A stretch of 60,064 nucleotides of DNA from Acetobacteraceae bacterium (GTDB lineage: Bacteria; Pseudomonadota; Alphaproteobacteria; Acetobacterales; Acetobacteraceae), in assembly GCA_009693865.1 (NCBI GenBank), contig SHWL01000010.1, forward strand, positions 1-60,064, written 5' to 3'. How positions within the stretch are numbered: position 1 is the first letter of the stretch; each line of letters starts with the position of its first letter. The notes beneath the pieces were generated by a model, which saw only the letters and a program-made list of their open reading frames with translations, ran no database searches and was not told the DNA's origin. This document shows, in pieces, positions 32,858-40,932 of this stretch. Both the position numbers and the translations under genes were made by a program.

Positions 32858-33349
32858 TCAATGACACTTGAACGCTTCGAATGGCTCGCGGCACGCCAGG
32901 CAACGGTGCAGCGCCTTGCAGGCGGTCGAACCGAACGCGCTGATTTGTTCGGTGTTCGCCGACTTGCAGAGGGGACACACCAAGTGGGTCCGGCCAAACA
33001 AAATGTCCGTTGCGACGCCTGCTTCCGGCGGCGCGATTCCTAGATCCGTGAGCTTTTGGTGAGCCGCGGCGGTCAGCCATTCGGTGGTCCACGCTGGCGT
33101 CAGAACGTGTCGTATTCGGAATTTCTCCACGCCGGCGCCGATGACCGCCCTTTGAATCGCATCAGCGATCTCCCGCGTCGCCGGGCAGCCAGAATAAGTG
33201 GGCGTGATCGAAATTTCGATCGTTCCGTTGTCCATGCGCACATCGCGCAAAATGCCGAGGTCTTCGATGGTCAAAGGCGGCAGTTCCGGATCGGTGACGG
33301 ACGCCGCCGCCGCGCGGGCGCGCTCCAGCAGGGACTGGTCCGTTACCAT
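32858..33349 (-). CDS. paaD: Phenylacetyl-CoA epoxidase subunit PaaD
   Basis: A 163-residue MIP18-family protein needed for maturation of the PaaABCE epoxidase. It has DPELPPLTIEDLGILRDV early, SGCPATREIADAI in the middle, and a C-terminal zinc-ribbon-like CPLCKSANTE with STACKALHRCLACREPFE. The ATG overlaps the paaC stop by 7 bp. It is the last gene of paaABCD on the minus strand; no paaE follows. Length is typical. Confidence 0.93.
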   Translation of the reverse strand: MVTDQSLLERARAAAASVTDPELPPLTIEDLGILRDVRMDNGTIEISITPTYSGCPATREIADAIQRAVIGAGVEKFRIRHVLTPAWTTEWLTAAAHQKLTDLGIAPPEAGVATDILFGRTHLVCPLCKSANTEQISAFGSTACKALHRCLACREPFEAFKCH

Positions 33350-34050
33350 CTCGCGCCGGGGAAGGTACGAGGCAGAATCTGCATCTCCGCCAGAAGATGC
33401 CCGAGATGTTCGGTATGCCGTCCGTCGCGGCCACCGCTTTGCATCCAACTGTCCTTGGGTTGCTGTAACGTCGCGCGGATCAAAACGGGTGCCACCGCCT
33501 GAAGCCAGGCCGCGCGGTTATCGGTGATTTCACCAGTGTACGGCCAAAGCGCATCGACGGCCTCTTGCGCGCGGCGGTGCGATTCCCCGGTCCCGTCGCC
33601 CAGACGGATCAACCACTCGGCGGCATGGCGGATGTGATAAGCGGTCTCCTTCATCGCCTTTTCCGCGACGGCGGACAGCGCGGGGTCGTCGAAGCCCGCG
33701 CGCCACCTTCGATCCGATGCGACCGACACAAAAAACAACCGCGCGATCGTGAACGCGAAGTCGCCATTCGGCAGTTCCACGATCAGCGCGTTGCGGAACG
33801 CCGCCGGGTCGCGCAGAAAAGCCAGTTCGTCCTCGGAATGGCCGGTCAGCTCCCCGGCGGCCTGATACAGCGCCCGGGCCTGGCCAATCAGATCGAGCGC
33901 GATATTGGCCAGCGCGAGTTCTTCCTCCAGCAATGGCGCATGACCGGTCCATTCGCTGGTCCGATGACCCAGGATCAACGCGTCGTCGGCCAGCGCCAGC
34001 CTTGTTTGGATATCCGGACTTTCGCCGGGAAAGATCGAGGTCGTCGCCAT
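33343..34050 (-). CDS. paaC: Phenylacetyl-CoA epoxidase subunit PaaC
   Basis: A 235-residue ferritin-fold structural partner of PaaA. DDALILGHRTSEWTGHAPLL and EEELALANIALDLIGQARAL mark the family, and AMKETAYHIRHAAEWLIRLG follows. PaaC lacks an independent active iron site and holds the PaaA catalytic subunit. It starts 3 bp downstream of paaB. The C-terminus (HLGHLLAEMQILPRTFPGA) is complete. Confidence 0.95.
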   Translation of the reverse strand: MATTSIFPGESPDIQTRLALADDALILGHRTSEWTGHAPLLEEELALANIALDLIGQARALYQAAGELTGHSEDELAFLRDPAAFRNALIVELPNGDFAFTIARLFFVSVASDRRWRAGFDDPALSAVAEKAMKETAYHIRHAAEWLIRLGDGTGESHRRAQEAVDALWPYTGEITDNRAAWLQAVAPVLIRATLQQPKDSWMQSGGRDGRHTEHLGHLLAEMQILPRTFPGARW

Positions 34051-34053
34051 CCG

Positions 34054-34341
34054 TCACATGTTCCCGACGTCTTCGGGAACCTCATAAAACGTCGGATGCC
34101 GGTAAATTTTCGAGCCTGTTGGCTCAAACAACGAGTCCTTGTCCGAAGGATCGGAGGCGACGATCGCCGCCGATGGCACGACCCAGATTGACAGACCCTC
34201 GCCGCGGCGGGTGTAGACGTCGCGCGCCGCCTGCAACGCCATTTCCGCGTCCGCCGCGTGGACCGAGCCCGCATGCCGGTGAGACAGGCCGTTACGGGCG
34301 CGAATGAAAACTTCCCACAGGGTGGTCGTGGGTTCCGGCAT
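34054..34341 (-). CDS. paaB: Phenylacetyl-CoA epoxidase subunit PaaB
   Basis: A 95-residue small subunit with LWEVFIRARNGLSHRHAGS, ARDVYTRRGEGLSIWVV and a SKIYRHPTFY ending, all typical. PaaB bridges PaaAC heterodimers. Its ATG shares a base with the paaA stop (TGATG), so it is translationally coupled. ATG 34341 is preferred over an upstream in-frame start. Confidence 0.95.
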   Translation of the reverse strand: MPEPTTTLWEVFIRARNGLSHRHAGSVHAADAEMALQAARDVYTRRGEGLSIWVVPSAAIVASDPSDKDSLFEPTGSKIYRHPTFYEVPEDVGNM

Positions 34342-35312
34342 CACGCCGCCTCTCGCCCCGCCGCCTGTTTGGCGGCCCATGCCTGAGCGGCTTCCCGAAC
34401 CCAGGCGCCATCGGCATGAGCCTTCCGGCGGGCGGCCAGACGTTCGCGGTTGCAGGGACCGTCGCCTGACAACACGCGGCGGAATTCGTCCCAGTCGATC
34501 TCGCCGAAGGCCCAGTGACCGGTGGTTTCGTCAAGCCGTAGCGCGGGATCGGGGAAGGTCAGGCCCAGATGCAGCCCTTGCGGAACGGTTGCGTCGACGA
34601 ATTTTTGCCGCAGGGAATCGTTGGTGAACCGTTTGATCTTCCACCGCATCGATGTATCGGAGTGCGGGGACAGCGTATCCGGCGGTCCGAACATCATCAG
34701 GCACGGCCACCACCAGCGGTTCAGCGCGTCCTGTGCCATCGCTTTTTGCTCTTCCGTGCCGCGGCACAGCGTCAGCATGATTTCGTAACCCTGGCGCTGG
34801 TGGAACGATTCCTCCTTGCAAACCCGGATCATTGCTCGTGCGTACGGGCCGTAGGAACACCGGCACAGCGGGATTTGGTTCATGATCGCGGCGCCGTCGA
34901 CCAGCCAGCCGATCGTGCCGATATCGGCCCATGACAACGTCGGATAATTGAAGATCGAGGAGTATTTGGCGCGTCCGGACAGCAATTGATCGACCAACTC
35001 CTCCCGCGACACGCCAAGCGTTTCCGCCGCGGCGTAAAGATACAGCCCGTGCCCGCCCTCATCCTGCACCTTCGCCAGCAACGCGGCTTTGCGTCGCAAC
35101 GACGGGGCGCGAGTGATCCAGTTGCCCTCCGGCAGCATGCCGACGATTTCGGAGTGGGCATGCTGGCTGATCTGGCGGATCAGGGTGCGCCGGTACGCCT
35201 CGGGCATCGCATCGTTGGGCTCGATGCGGTCCTCGGCGTCGATCCGCGCCTGGAAGCGGGGGTCATCCGCCGCCGGCTCCGCGGGCGCGTTGTTAAGGGC
35301 CTGACTGTACAT
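34341..35312 (-). CDS. paaA: Phenylacetyl-CoA epoxidase catalytic subunit PaaA
   Basis: A 323-residue di-iron oxygenase subunit that forms the ring-1,2-epoxide of phenylacetyl-CoA. The helix bundle contains [18 protein letters not shown] (Glu and His ligands) and [16 protein letters not shown] (second Glu-His pair). It is first of paaABCD; with no paaE reductase or paaG/Z nearby, the pathway must be completed from elsewhere. Length is typical. An esterase lies 3 bp upstream on the same strand. Confidence 0.96.
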   Translation of the reverse strand: MYSQALNNAPAEPAADDPRFQARIDAEDRIEPNDAMPEAYRRTLIRQISQHAHSEIVGMLPEGNWITRAPSLRRKAALLAKVQDEGGHGLYLYAAAETLGVSREELVDQLLSGRAKYSSIFNYPTLSWADIGTIGWLVDGAAIMNQIPLCRCSYGPYARAMIRVCKEESFHQRQGYEIMLTLCRGTEEQKAMAQDALNRWWWPCLMMFGPPDTLSPHSDTSMRWKIKRFTNDSLRQKFVDATVPQGLHLGLTFPDPALRLDETTGHWAFGEIDWDEFRRVLSGDGPCNRERLAARRKAHADGAWVREAAQAWAAKQAAGREAA

Positions 35313-35315
35313 TGT

Positions 35316-36134
35316 TCAGCCCGCGTGTTTGTGAACGAACGCCTTGATGATCCCGAGCGCTCGCAGCGAGGACGGCGACGTGGGCGCGTTCGGAATGAAG
35401 GCGTGCGGTTGATCCGGGAAGATTTCCTTGACGATCGAACCGCCGGCGGCGGTGTAGGCGGCGGCGAAATTGTCGGCCATGTCCAGCGTCAGATTGTTAT
35501 CGGCGGTGCCTTGCATGATCAGCATCGGCGGCTTCGCGACTGTCTCGCCTCTGGTCAGGATCAGGGTCGGGCTGGCCTCCTCCATGTCCGCGACCGAGGG
35601 CCAGAACTTGTCGTGCGCGCCGACGATCCGGTCGTTGCCGCTTTCTTGCATCACGCGATACCGCCTCAACGGGTCGGCGACCGGCCAGCAGCCAATCGCG
35701 AACCGCAACGATGCGTCATGGGTTGAGCCCTCCAGCGGTAGTTTCGCATATCTCGGATCGTTGGGCCGCAGCGCACTCAACAGCAGCAATTGCCCACCGG
35801 ACGAAGTGCCGAGGCCGCCAACGAGATCGGGCCGGGAATTGAATTTCGTCGCATGGGCTTTCAACCAGCGGATGCCGAGGTTGACGTCCGCGACCGTGTC
35901 CGGATAACCCGCCTGGGGTGGCATGCGAAAATCGATCGACATCACGACGACACCGTCGGCGGCCAGGGCTTCCGCGATCGCGACGTTGTTGAAACGGTCG
36001 CCCGACGTCCACGCCCCGCCATGCACCTCCAATACCGCCGGGAATGGTCCTGGGCCCACCGGTTGGTAAAGCCGCGCCAGCAAGGGCTTCCCGTCGGGGC
36101 GCTGATATTCGAGGTCGTCGGCGCGAAAATCCAT
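35316..36134 (-). CDS. Alpha/beta hydrolase (HSL/BD-FAE-like esterase)
   Basis: A 272-residue esterase. The oxyanion-hole motif HGGAW is at 38-42, the nucleophile Ser111 in GTSSGG, and a catalytic Asp and His follow in QGTADNN and DQPHAFIP. This resembles the hormone-sensitive-lipase or carboxylesterase branch. It is upstream of paaA on the same strand, 3 bp apart, so the paa transcript probably starts here or beyond. The substrate is unknown, perhaps an aromatic ester that feeds phenylacetate. Confidence 0.87.
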   Translation of the reverse strand: MDFRADDLEYQRPDGKPLLARLYQPVGPGPFPAVLEVHGGAWTSGDRFNNVAIAEALAADGVVVMSIDFRMPPQAGYPDTVADVNLGIRWLKAHATKFNSRPDLVGGLGTSSGGQLLLLSALRPNDPRYAKLPLEGSTHDASLRFAIGCWPVADPLRRYRVMQESGNDRIVGAHDKFWPSVADMEEASPTLILTRGETVAKPPMLIMQGTADNNLTLDMADNFAAAYTAAGGSIVKEIFPDQPHAFIPNAPTSPSSLRALGIIKAFVHKHAG

Positions 36135-36191
36135 GGCTGTTGGTCCTTGTGGTATCGAGCCCGGTGCCCGATTGGGGCAGACGGAAGCTGG

Positions 36192-36632
36192 CTATTCGGG
36201 CCAGAACTCCGGGTTCATGGCTTCGTCGAAGGTGAAGGGGCACGTTGGCGGGAAGGTGTCTGGGTCGAAGCCAGTCGTTTGCACTGCGCTCAGCCGTGCC
36301 CGGCGGTAAGCGCGCCGCATCGCGTCATCCAATTGCGATCTGAGGCTCGGACTGTCCTTGAGATGGTCGTTGACCAAGTACCGCTTTTCTTCAATTGACG
36401 AGCACCAGCTTCCACTTCGGAAAGCCGGTTGATAACGCCATTTCAGAACGAGGAGCAGGAGGTCTTCGAGACGAGTGACCAGCTCGCGTTTTTCGTTGCG
36501 TCCCAATGTCGCGATCTCTTCCGCGATATTCTCGATATCGGCCTCGGTCAGCCGGCCGGCACGCAATAACGCCGCCTGTTCGTTGGCCCAGGCATGGAAA
36601 TCGGTTTCGTAGAGGGTCGCGTTCGAGGGCAT
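36192..36632 (-). CDS. DUF29 family protein
   Basis: A 146-residue protein of the DUF29 family, common in cyanobacteria and proteobacteria and of unknown function. LYETDFHAWANEQAALLRAG and the IENIAEEIATLGRNEKREL region, then LLLLVLKWRYQPA, are diagnostic. No enzymatic motif. It is divergent from the acyl-CoA dehydrogenase and upstream of the esterase on the same strand. Confidence 0.9.
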   Translation of the reverse strand: MPSNATLYETDFHAWANEQAALLRAGRLTEADIENIAEEIATLGRNEKRELVTRLEDLLLLVLKWRYQPAFRSGSWCSSIEEKRYLVNDHLKDSPSLRSQLDDAMRRAYRRARLSAVQTTGFDPDTFPPTCPFTFDEAMNPEFWPE

Positions 36633-36758
36633 GTTTTCATCACCACGAGTATCGCCACATTACCCGAACCCGCACGCACGGTCACGCGCGGATTTCCGCC
36701 CCGGCTCCGGGGTTGCTATACCACCTCGGCCCACCGAACCGCCGGGAAAGACCGCCTC

Positions 36759-37925
36759 ATGGATTTCGCCCTCACCGAGCCGCAGCAGCAGATCAGGGAC
36801 AACATCCTGCGCATTTGCGCCCGGTTCGATGACACCTATTGGCTCGAACGGGATCGCGACGCGGTCTTCCCACACGATTTCGTCAACACCATGGCCGAGG
36901 GCAACTGGCTGGGCATTGCCATGCCGGAGGCTCACGGCGGCGCGGGCCTCGGCATCACCGAGGCGGCGGTCATGATGCAGGCAGTCGCGGAATCCGGCGC
37001 CGCCATGAGCGGGGCCAGCGCGATCCATATCAACATCTTCGGCCTCAACCCGGTGATCGTGCGCGGAACCGAAGCGCAAAAGGCGCGGATGCTGCCGCCG
37101 TTGATCGCGGGCAAGGACAAAGCCTGTTTCGGCGTGACCGAGCCGAACGCCGGGTTGAACACCACGGAACTGACAACGCGGGCGGAAAAGCGCGGCGATC
37201 GTTACGTCATCAACGGCACGAAGATCTGGACCTCCACCGCGCAGGTCGCGAACAAGATCCTGTTGCTGGCGCGCACCACGCCACTGGACAAGGTCAAACG
37301 CAAAACGCAAGGCCTGACCTTGTTCTATACCGATTTGGACCGCACCCATGCGGAAGTGCGGCTGATCCATAAAATGGGCCGCCACGCGGTCGATAGCAAC
37401 ATGGTATTCTTCGAGGATATGGAAGTTCCAGAAGAAGACCGTATTGGCGAGGAAGGCGAGGGCTTCCGCGCCATCATCCACGGTTTGAATCCGGAACGGA
37501 TCCTCGTCGCGGCGGAAGCGATCGGTATCGGCCGCGCTGCTCTGGCGCGCGCATCCCGTTACGCGCGCGAACGCATCGTGTTTGGCCGTCCGATTGGCCA
37601 GAACCAGGCCATCCAGCATCCGCTCGCCCGCAACTGGGCTGAGTTGGAAGCGGCGAACCTGATGACCCTGAAAGCGGCCTGGCTGTATGACACCGGCCAG
37701 GAATGCGGCGCGGAAGCAAACGCCGCCAAATACCTCGCCGCTGAGGCCGGGTACCGCGCCGCCGAGCAGGCGGTCATGACCCTTGGCGGCATGGGCTACG
37801 CGCAGGAATATCACGTCGAACGTTTGTTCCGTGAAAGCCTGATCCCTCGGATCGCGCCGGTCAGCCGCGAACTGATCCTGAGTTATCTGGCTGAGCGGGT
37901 TCTCGGCCAGCCAAAGTCGTATTGA
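36759..37925 (+). CDS. Acyl-CoA dehydrogenase
   Basis: A 388-residue FAD-dependent acyl-CoA dehydrogenase with FGVTEPNAGLNTTEL, KIWTSTAQVANKIL, GRPIGQNQAIQHPLARNWAE and LGGMGYAQEYHVERLFRE. It catalyses alpha,beta-dehydrogenation of an acyl-CoA and passes electrons to ETF. The exact chain or aromatic substrate is unknown. ATG 36759 starts the similarity; the frame extends upstream without it. A cupin protein follows, so a short catabolic operon is likely. Confidence 0.93.
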   Translation: MDFALTEPQQQIRDNILRICARFDDTYWLERDRDAVFPHDFVNTMAEGNWLGIAMPEAHGGAGLGITEAAVMMQAVAESGAAMSGASAIHINIFGLNPVIVRGTEAQKARMLPPLIAGKDKACFGVTEPNAGLNTTELTTRAEKRGDRYVINGTKIWTSTAQVANKILLLARTTPLDKVKRKTQGLTLFYTDLDRTHAEVRLIHKMGRHAVDSNMVFFEDMEVPEEDRIGEEGEGFRAIIHGLNPERILVAAEAIGIGRAALARASRYARERIVFGRPIGQNQAIQHPLARNWAELEAANLMTLKAAWLYDTGQECGAEANAAKYLAAEAGYRAAEQAVMTLGGMGYAQEYHVERLFRESLIPRIAPVSRELILSYLAERVLGQPKSY

Positions 37926-37954
37926 TCGTCAACCAACCAGGGAAGATGCAGGCC

Positions 37955-38371
37955 ATGACAGTACTTCGTTCCGCCAACCGGAAAACCAACGTGCAGCCGC
38001 CAACGAATTTTACCGGTGTCGTGTTCTCGGACGAGATCGTGCAGGGTAAGGCGCCGTCGCGGATGCGCGCATCGGTGGTGTCGTTCACCCCGGGCGGGCG
38101 CACGGCGTGGCACTCGCATCCCGTGGGCCAGACCCTGTATTGCCTGTCGGGCGCCGGCCGGGTGCAGTTCGAGGGCCAGCAGGTGCAGGAAATTCGCGCC
38201 GGCGACACGGTGTTGATCCCGCCGAACACACGGCATTGGCATGGGTCCGCGCCGGACAAGCTGTTCGCGCATCTCGCGATGTCCGAGCAGACGGACAAAG
38301 GCGAGGGCACCGCGTGGTTCGAACATGTTTCGGACACGGACTATAATGCGGCGCCCGCGCCGGTGACCTGA
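37955..38371 (+). CDS. Cupin-domain protein
   Basis: A 138-residue single-domain cupin with AWHSHPVGQTLYCLSGAG (two His and a Glu-equivalent position) and PPNTRHWHGSAPD (third His). The family includes dioxygenases, isomerases and unassigned proteins; I cannot choose. ATG 37955 has AGGGAAG about nine bases upstream; ATG 37946 is an alternative. It lies 30 bp after the acyl-CoA dehydrogenase and ends before a 12-bp stem-loop. Confidence 0.85.
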   Translation: MTVLRSANRKTNVQPPTNFTGVVFSDEIVQGKAPSRMRASVVSFTPGGRTAWHSHPVGQTLYCLSGAGRVQFEGQQVQEIRAGDTVLIPPNTRHWHGSAPDKLFAHLAMSEQTDKGEGTAWFEHVSDTDYNAAPAPVT

Positions 38372-38379
38372 TTCGCCAA

Positions 38380-38408
38380 GGCATGGCGCGGGCGATCCGC
38401 GCCATGCC
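38380..38408. terminator. Stem-loop downstream of the cupin gene
   Basis: GGCATGGCGCGG and its exact complement pair across a 5-nt loop (38392-38396), 9 bp after the stop. No T-run follows, so it may be a weak or Rho-assisted terminator. Confidence 0.5.
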
Positions 38409-38496
38409 GGCTGACGGTAACCTCGCGCGGCTGAACATCCGGTCTTGTTTCGGAAAGCGATCGATGACGTAACGTCGTCCGCTCGGCGGATCGCGG

Positions 38497-38973
38497 CTAC
38501 ATTCCGTACAACAGAACGTTTGCCGGGCCGCCAACCCGCAGTAGCAGGTCCATGTCGGACCAATTGCCGCTGACGAGCGTCAGCCCATGTTCCTGTGCCG
38601 TCACGAACAGCGCCGCGTCCAGAAACAGCGCCCGCCGCCGGTCCTGCGCGAAACCTTGTATTCGCGTCAAAGCACCTGCCAGCGCGCCCGCTCTTGCCCA
38701 GCCGGATGGACTCAAATCCACGAATTCGGCGGGCGAGAGACGGTCAAGGACAGCGGTGATCGCGGACGTGTTCCTCGCCGTGCCGGGATGGGCGGGATCC
38801 AGCCGGCCGAGCCCGAATGAAAGCTCCCCCACGCACAGCGCTGAATGGCGGATCGCGCGGTTCGCGAGCAGAGCGACGATCGCGCCGGGAAGACCGGCCC
38901 GCTTCAGGCCATCGATATAGACGGTTGTATCCAGGAGAAGGACAGCGTCGATGGGCAACGCGCCGGGGTCCAT
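38497..38973 (-). CDS. PIN-domain toxin (VapC-like)
   Basis: A PIN nuclease: the first acidic residue is in AVLLLDTTVYIDGLK, a mid region has CVGELSFGLGRL, and the third acidic patch is in FLDAALFVTAQEHGLTLVSG. Such proteins cleave RNA when not bound by antitoxin. I chose ATG 38973 (158 residues) because PIN domains start within a few residues; the frame is open to TTG 39075, which would overlap the antitoxin stop by 11 bp. It is transcribed after the antitoxin on the minus strand. Confidence 0.8.
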   Translation of the reverse strand: MDPGALPIDAVLLLDTTVYIDGLKRAGLPGAIVALLANRAIRHSALCVGELSFGLGRLDPAHPGTARNTSAITAVLDRLSPAEFVDLSPSGWARAGALAGALTRIQGFAQDRRRALFLDAALFVTAQEHGLTLVSGNWSDMDLLLRVGGPANVLLYGM

Positions 38974-39064
38974 CCGCAGGCCGCTTCGGGGCCGGTAGGC
39001 CAAAGAACGTGTCGCTGCTGGAACGGCCTCCCGGGCGGCCTGGCCAAAGCTGGCGGGAATCGGG

Positions 39065-39265
39065 TCAGAGACCAATATCGAAATCGTCGGTCAGCGTGCC
39101 CCGCTGTTCGGCGAGCCAAACGCCGAAATCGTCGTGCGCCGCCAGGAGTGCCAAACCGGCGACGATCAGGTCGGTCTCACGTTGTATCCCGGTGCGGCGG
39201 CGAGCGGCATCCAGAAGGCCGGCCTGCACGCGGACGGATACTCTTGTATCCTTGGCGCCCGACAT
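39065..39265 (-). CDS. Ribbon-helix-helix antitoxin
   Basis: A 66-residue protein with TRVSVRVQAGLLDAARRRTG and RETDLIVAGLALLA, an RHH-type DNA-binding dimer, followed by an acidic toxin-binding tail (LTDDFDIGL). The start at ATG 39265 has GCTGGGG upstream; longer starts at 39337 or 39379 are possible. It precedes the PIN toxin and would repress its own operon. Confidence 0.75.
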   Translation of the reverse strand: MSGAKDTRVSVRVQAGLLDAARRRTGIQRETDLIVAGLALLAAHDDFGVWLAEQRGTLTDDFDIGL

Positions 39266-39495
39266 GACCCCAGCTCGCGCCAGGGCGTCCCTTGCGTGAC
39301 GGATCCGAAGACGGGTTGTTGGATCGGGGCTTTGCATGTGTCTGACATAGACCTCTGGTTTGGCTGACACAAGACGCACTGGATATTTGTGTCTCCGCCA
39401 AGCCGTTCCCCTACGCCCGGATCGCGTCGATGAGGGGTTTTGGCGAGATCCGTCAGGGGAACCAAGCGTCCACGCGCCTCGCGTTCTACCTCACC

Positions 39496-40089
39496 TCACA
39501 CCAGCTGTCCGTAAACCGCCAGACCATAGCAACTGGCCAGAAGCCCGATCACGCCCGCCGCGATGCCAAGCGGACGCATCCGTGTCACGACCGAAACCGA
39601 CGCGAGCACGATTGAAATCTCCAACACGCCGGCGGTGTATTCGTAGCCGTGGTACAGGTGAAACGCGTGATCCCGGTCGTGTTCTTCGTGTACCGCCTTC
39701 GCTCGTAGTTGTTTCATGCCGTCGCCGCCCTTGCCATCCGCGGTCCGGGGTTCATCGCGCATCCGGGCTTCCTCGGCCCTCGCGGCCTTGATGCGCTCCT
39801 GAACCGTGGGTGTATCCGCGGATGGCAGGGCCTCCATCGTCGACGCCTGCGAATTCCGCAGAACGGCCCGCAGGTTTTTCGCCTGATAGAAATTCCAGGT
39901 ATCCGAGGCGCTGATGTGATGCGTCAGATAAGCGGTCTGCGAGGATTTCGCGCCAACGCCTGCCAGCGCCAGGCTGGCCGCCAGGCAGGATACCACCACC
40001 GCCATGCGCCTTGGCCACGGGTCGGAATCGCCATGCGCGTGATGCGCTTCGTGAATTTGCTCGTGCGCCGTTTCGGCCGGGTTGACCAT
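39496..40089 (-). CDS. DUF4337 family membrane protein
   Basis: A 197-residue protein. A His-rich N-terminus (EQIHEAHHAHG) precedes a first membrane helix (MAVVVSCLAASLALAGVG), a long charged middle with TAYLTHHISASDTWNFYQAK, and two C-terminal helices. This is the DUF4337 layout, of unknown function. There is no operon partner. The upstream flank has an intact ribosome site for a CoA-transferase stub on the other strand. Confidence 0.87.
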   Translation of the reverse strand: MVNPAETAHEQIHEAHHAHGDSDPWPRRMAVVVSCLAASLALAGVGAKSSQTAYLTHHISASDTWNFYQAKNLRAVLRNSQASTMEALPSADTPTVQERIKAARAEEARMRDEPRTADGKGGDGMKQLRAKAVHEEHDRDHAFHLYHGYEYTAGVLEISIVLASVSVVTRMRPLGIAAGVIGLLASCYGLAVYGQLV

Positions 40090-40163
40090 GTGACTTCTCT
40101 CCCTGTTTTCGTTGACGCAAACTATGGCGATTCGCTGATTGATACCAACAGGAGGAACGATCC

Positions 40164-40283
40164 ATGACCGGGCCGTCGCGAAAAGTCCTGAACGGCCTCC
40201 GCGTCGTCGATCTCAGCCGCGGCCTCGCCGGCCCTTGCCGCGGGCAATCTCTGGCGGATTTCGGCACGGTCAGGTTGACCTGA
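40164..40283 (+). pseudogene. CaiB/BaiF CoA-transferase, N-terminal stub
   Basis: ATG 40164 with a good GGAGGA encodes LNGLRVVDLSRGLAGPCRGQ then SLADFGTVRLT and stop, 39 residues. This matches the first strand-helix of class III CoA-transferases, whose proteins are about 400 residues. Everything after the LADFG region is deleted. Confidence 0.75.
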
Positions 40284-40352
40284 CGCCCGGCTCACGCCAA
40301 CGCCGCTGATCCGGCTTGCGACGAGCGGCCCGCCGGGCGTAAAACCCGCGCC

Positions 40353-40922
40353 ATGGGATCATTGACCACCACCGGGCGCGTGATCGTGCCGCTGGCCGCC
40401 ACCCTTTTGTTGACCGGCTGTGGCGACAGTTCGCTCAGTCGCACCTTTGGCCTCGTGCGCGACACGCCCGATGAGTTCAGGGTCATAACCCGCGCTCCCT
40501 TGTCGATGCCGCCGGACTTCACCTTGCGCCCGCCGCAGCCGGGTGCGCTACGTCCGCAGGAACAGTCGGAGCGAAGGCAGGCTGAGTCGGTTCTTGTACC
40601 GGACGCCGCGTTTGGCGGGAGCAGGGGCGGTCCCAGCCCAGGCCAGGCTGCCTTGGTGCGCGATGCGGGCGGGGCCCCGCCGGCCGATATCCGGCAGCGG
40701 ATCGACCAGGAAGCAAGGCTCGGCGCCAGCGACGACGGGTTCGTCGACCGGTTGCTGTACTGGCGCAAAACCGACTCGCAAAAGGCCGTCGTCGATGCCG
40801 GGGCGGAAGCTCAGCGTTTGCGGCAGAACTCGGCGTTAGGGCAGTCCCCGGTGACCGGAGAGACCCCCGTCATCCGCCAGAGGAAATCCGGCTGGTTCTC
40901 GGACCTGTTCAACTGGCTGTAA
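40353..40922 (+). CDS. bamF: DUF3035 lipoprotein (BamF-like)
   Basis: A 189-residue lipoprotein with signal and lipobox LLLTGC (Cys23), then SRTFGLVRDTPDEFRVITRA and PLSMPPDFTLRPP, the DUF3035 signature. Family members (BamF) attach to the outer-membrane beta-barrel assembly machinery in alphaproteobacteria. The middle (80-130) is disordered. It ends 10 bp before the zinc-ribbon gene on the same strand. Confidence 0.85.
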   Translation: MGSLTTTGRVIVPLAATLLLTGCGDSSLSRTFGLVRDTPDEFRVITRAPLSMPPDFTLRPPQPGALRPQEQSERRQAESVLVPDAAFGGSRGGPSPGQAALVRDAGGAPPADIRQRIDQEARLGASDDGFVDRLLYWRKTDSQKAVVDAGAEAQRLRQNSALGQSPVTGETPVIRQRKSGWFSDLFNWL

Positions 40923-40932
40923 GCGGGCCGCG

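Noticed and set aside
36660-37814. 384-codon open frame opposite the acyl-CoA dehydrogenase
   Set aside because: Shadow frame of a well-conserved enzyme gene; no own signal.
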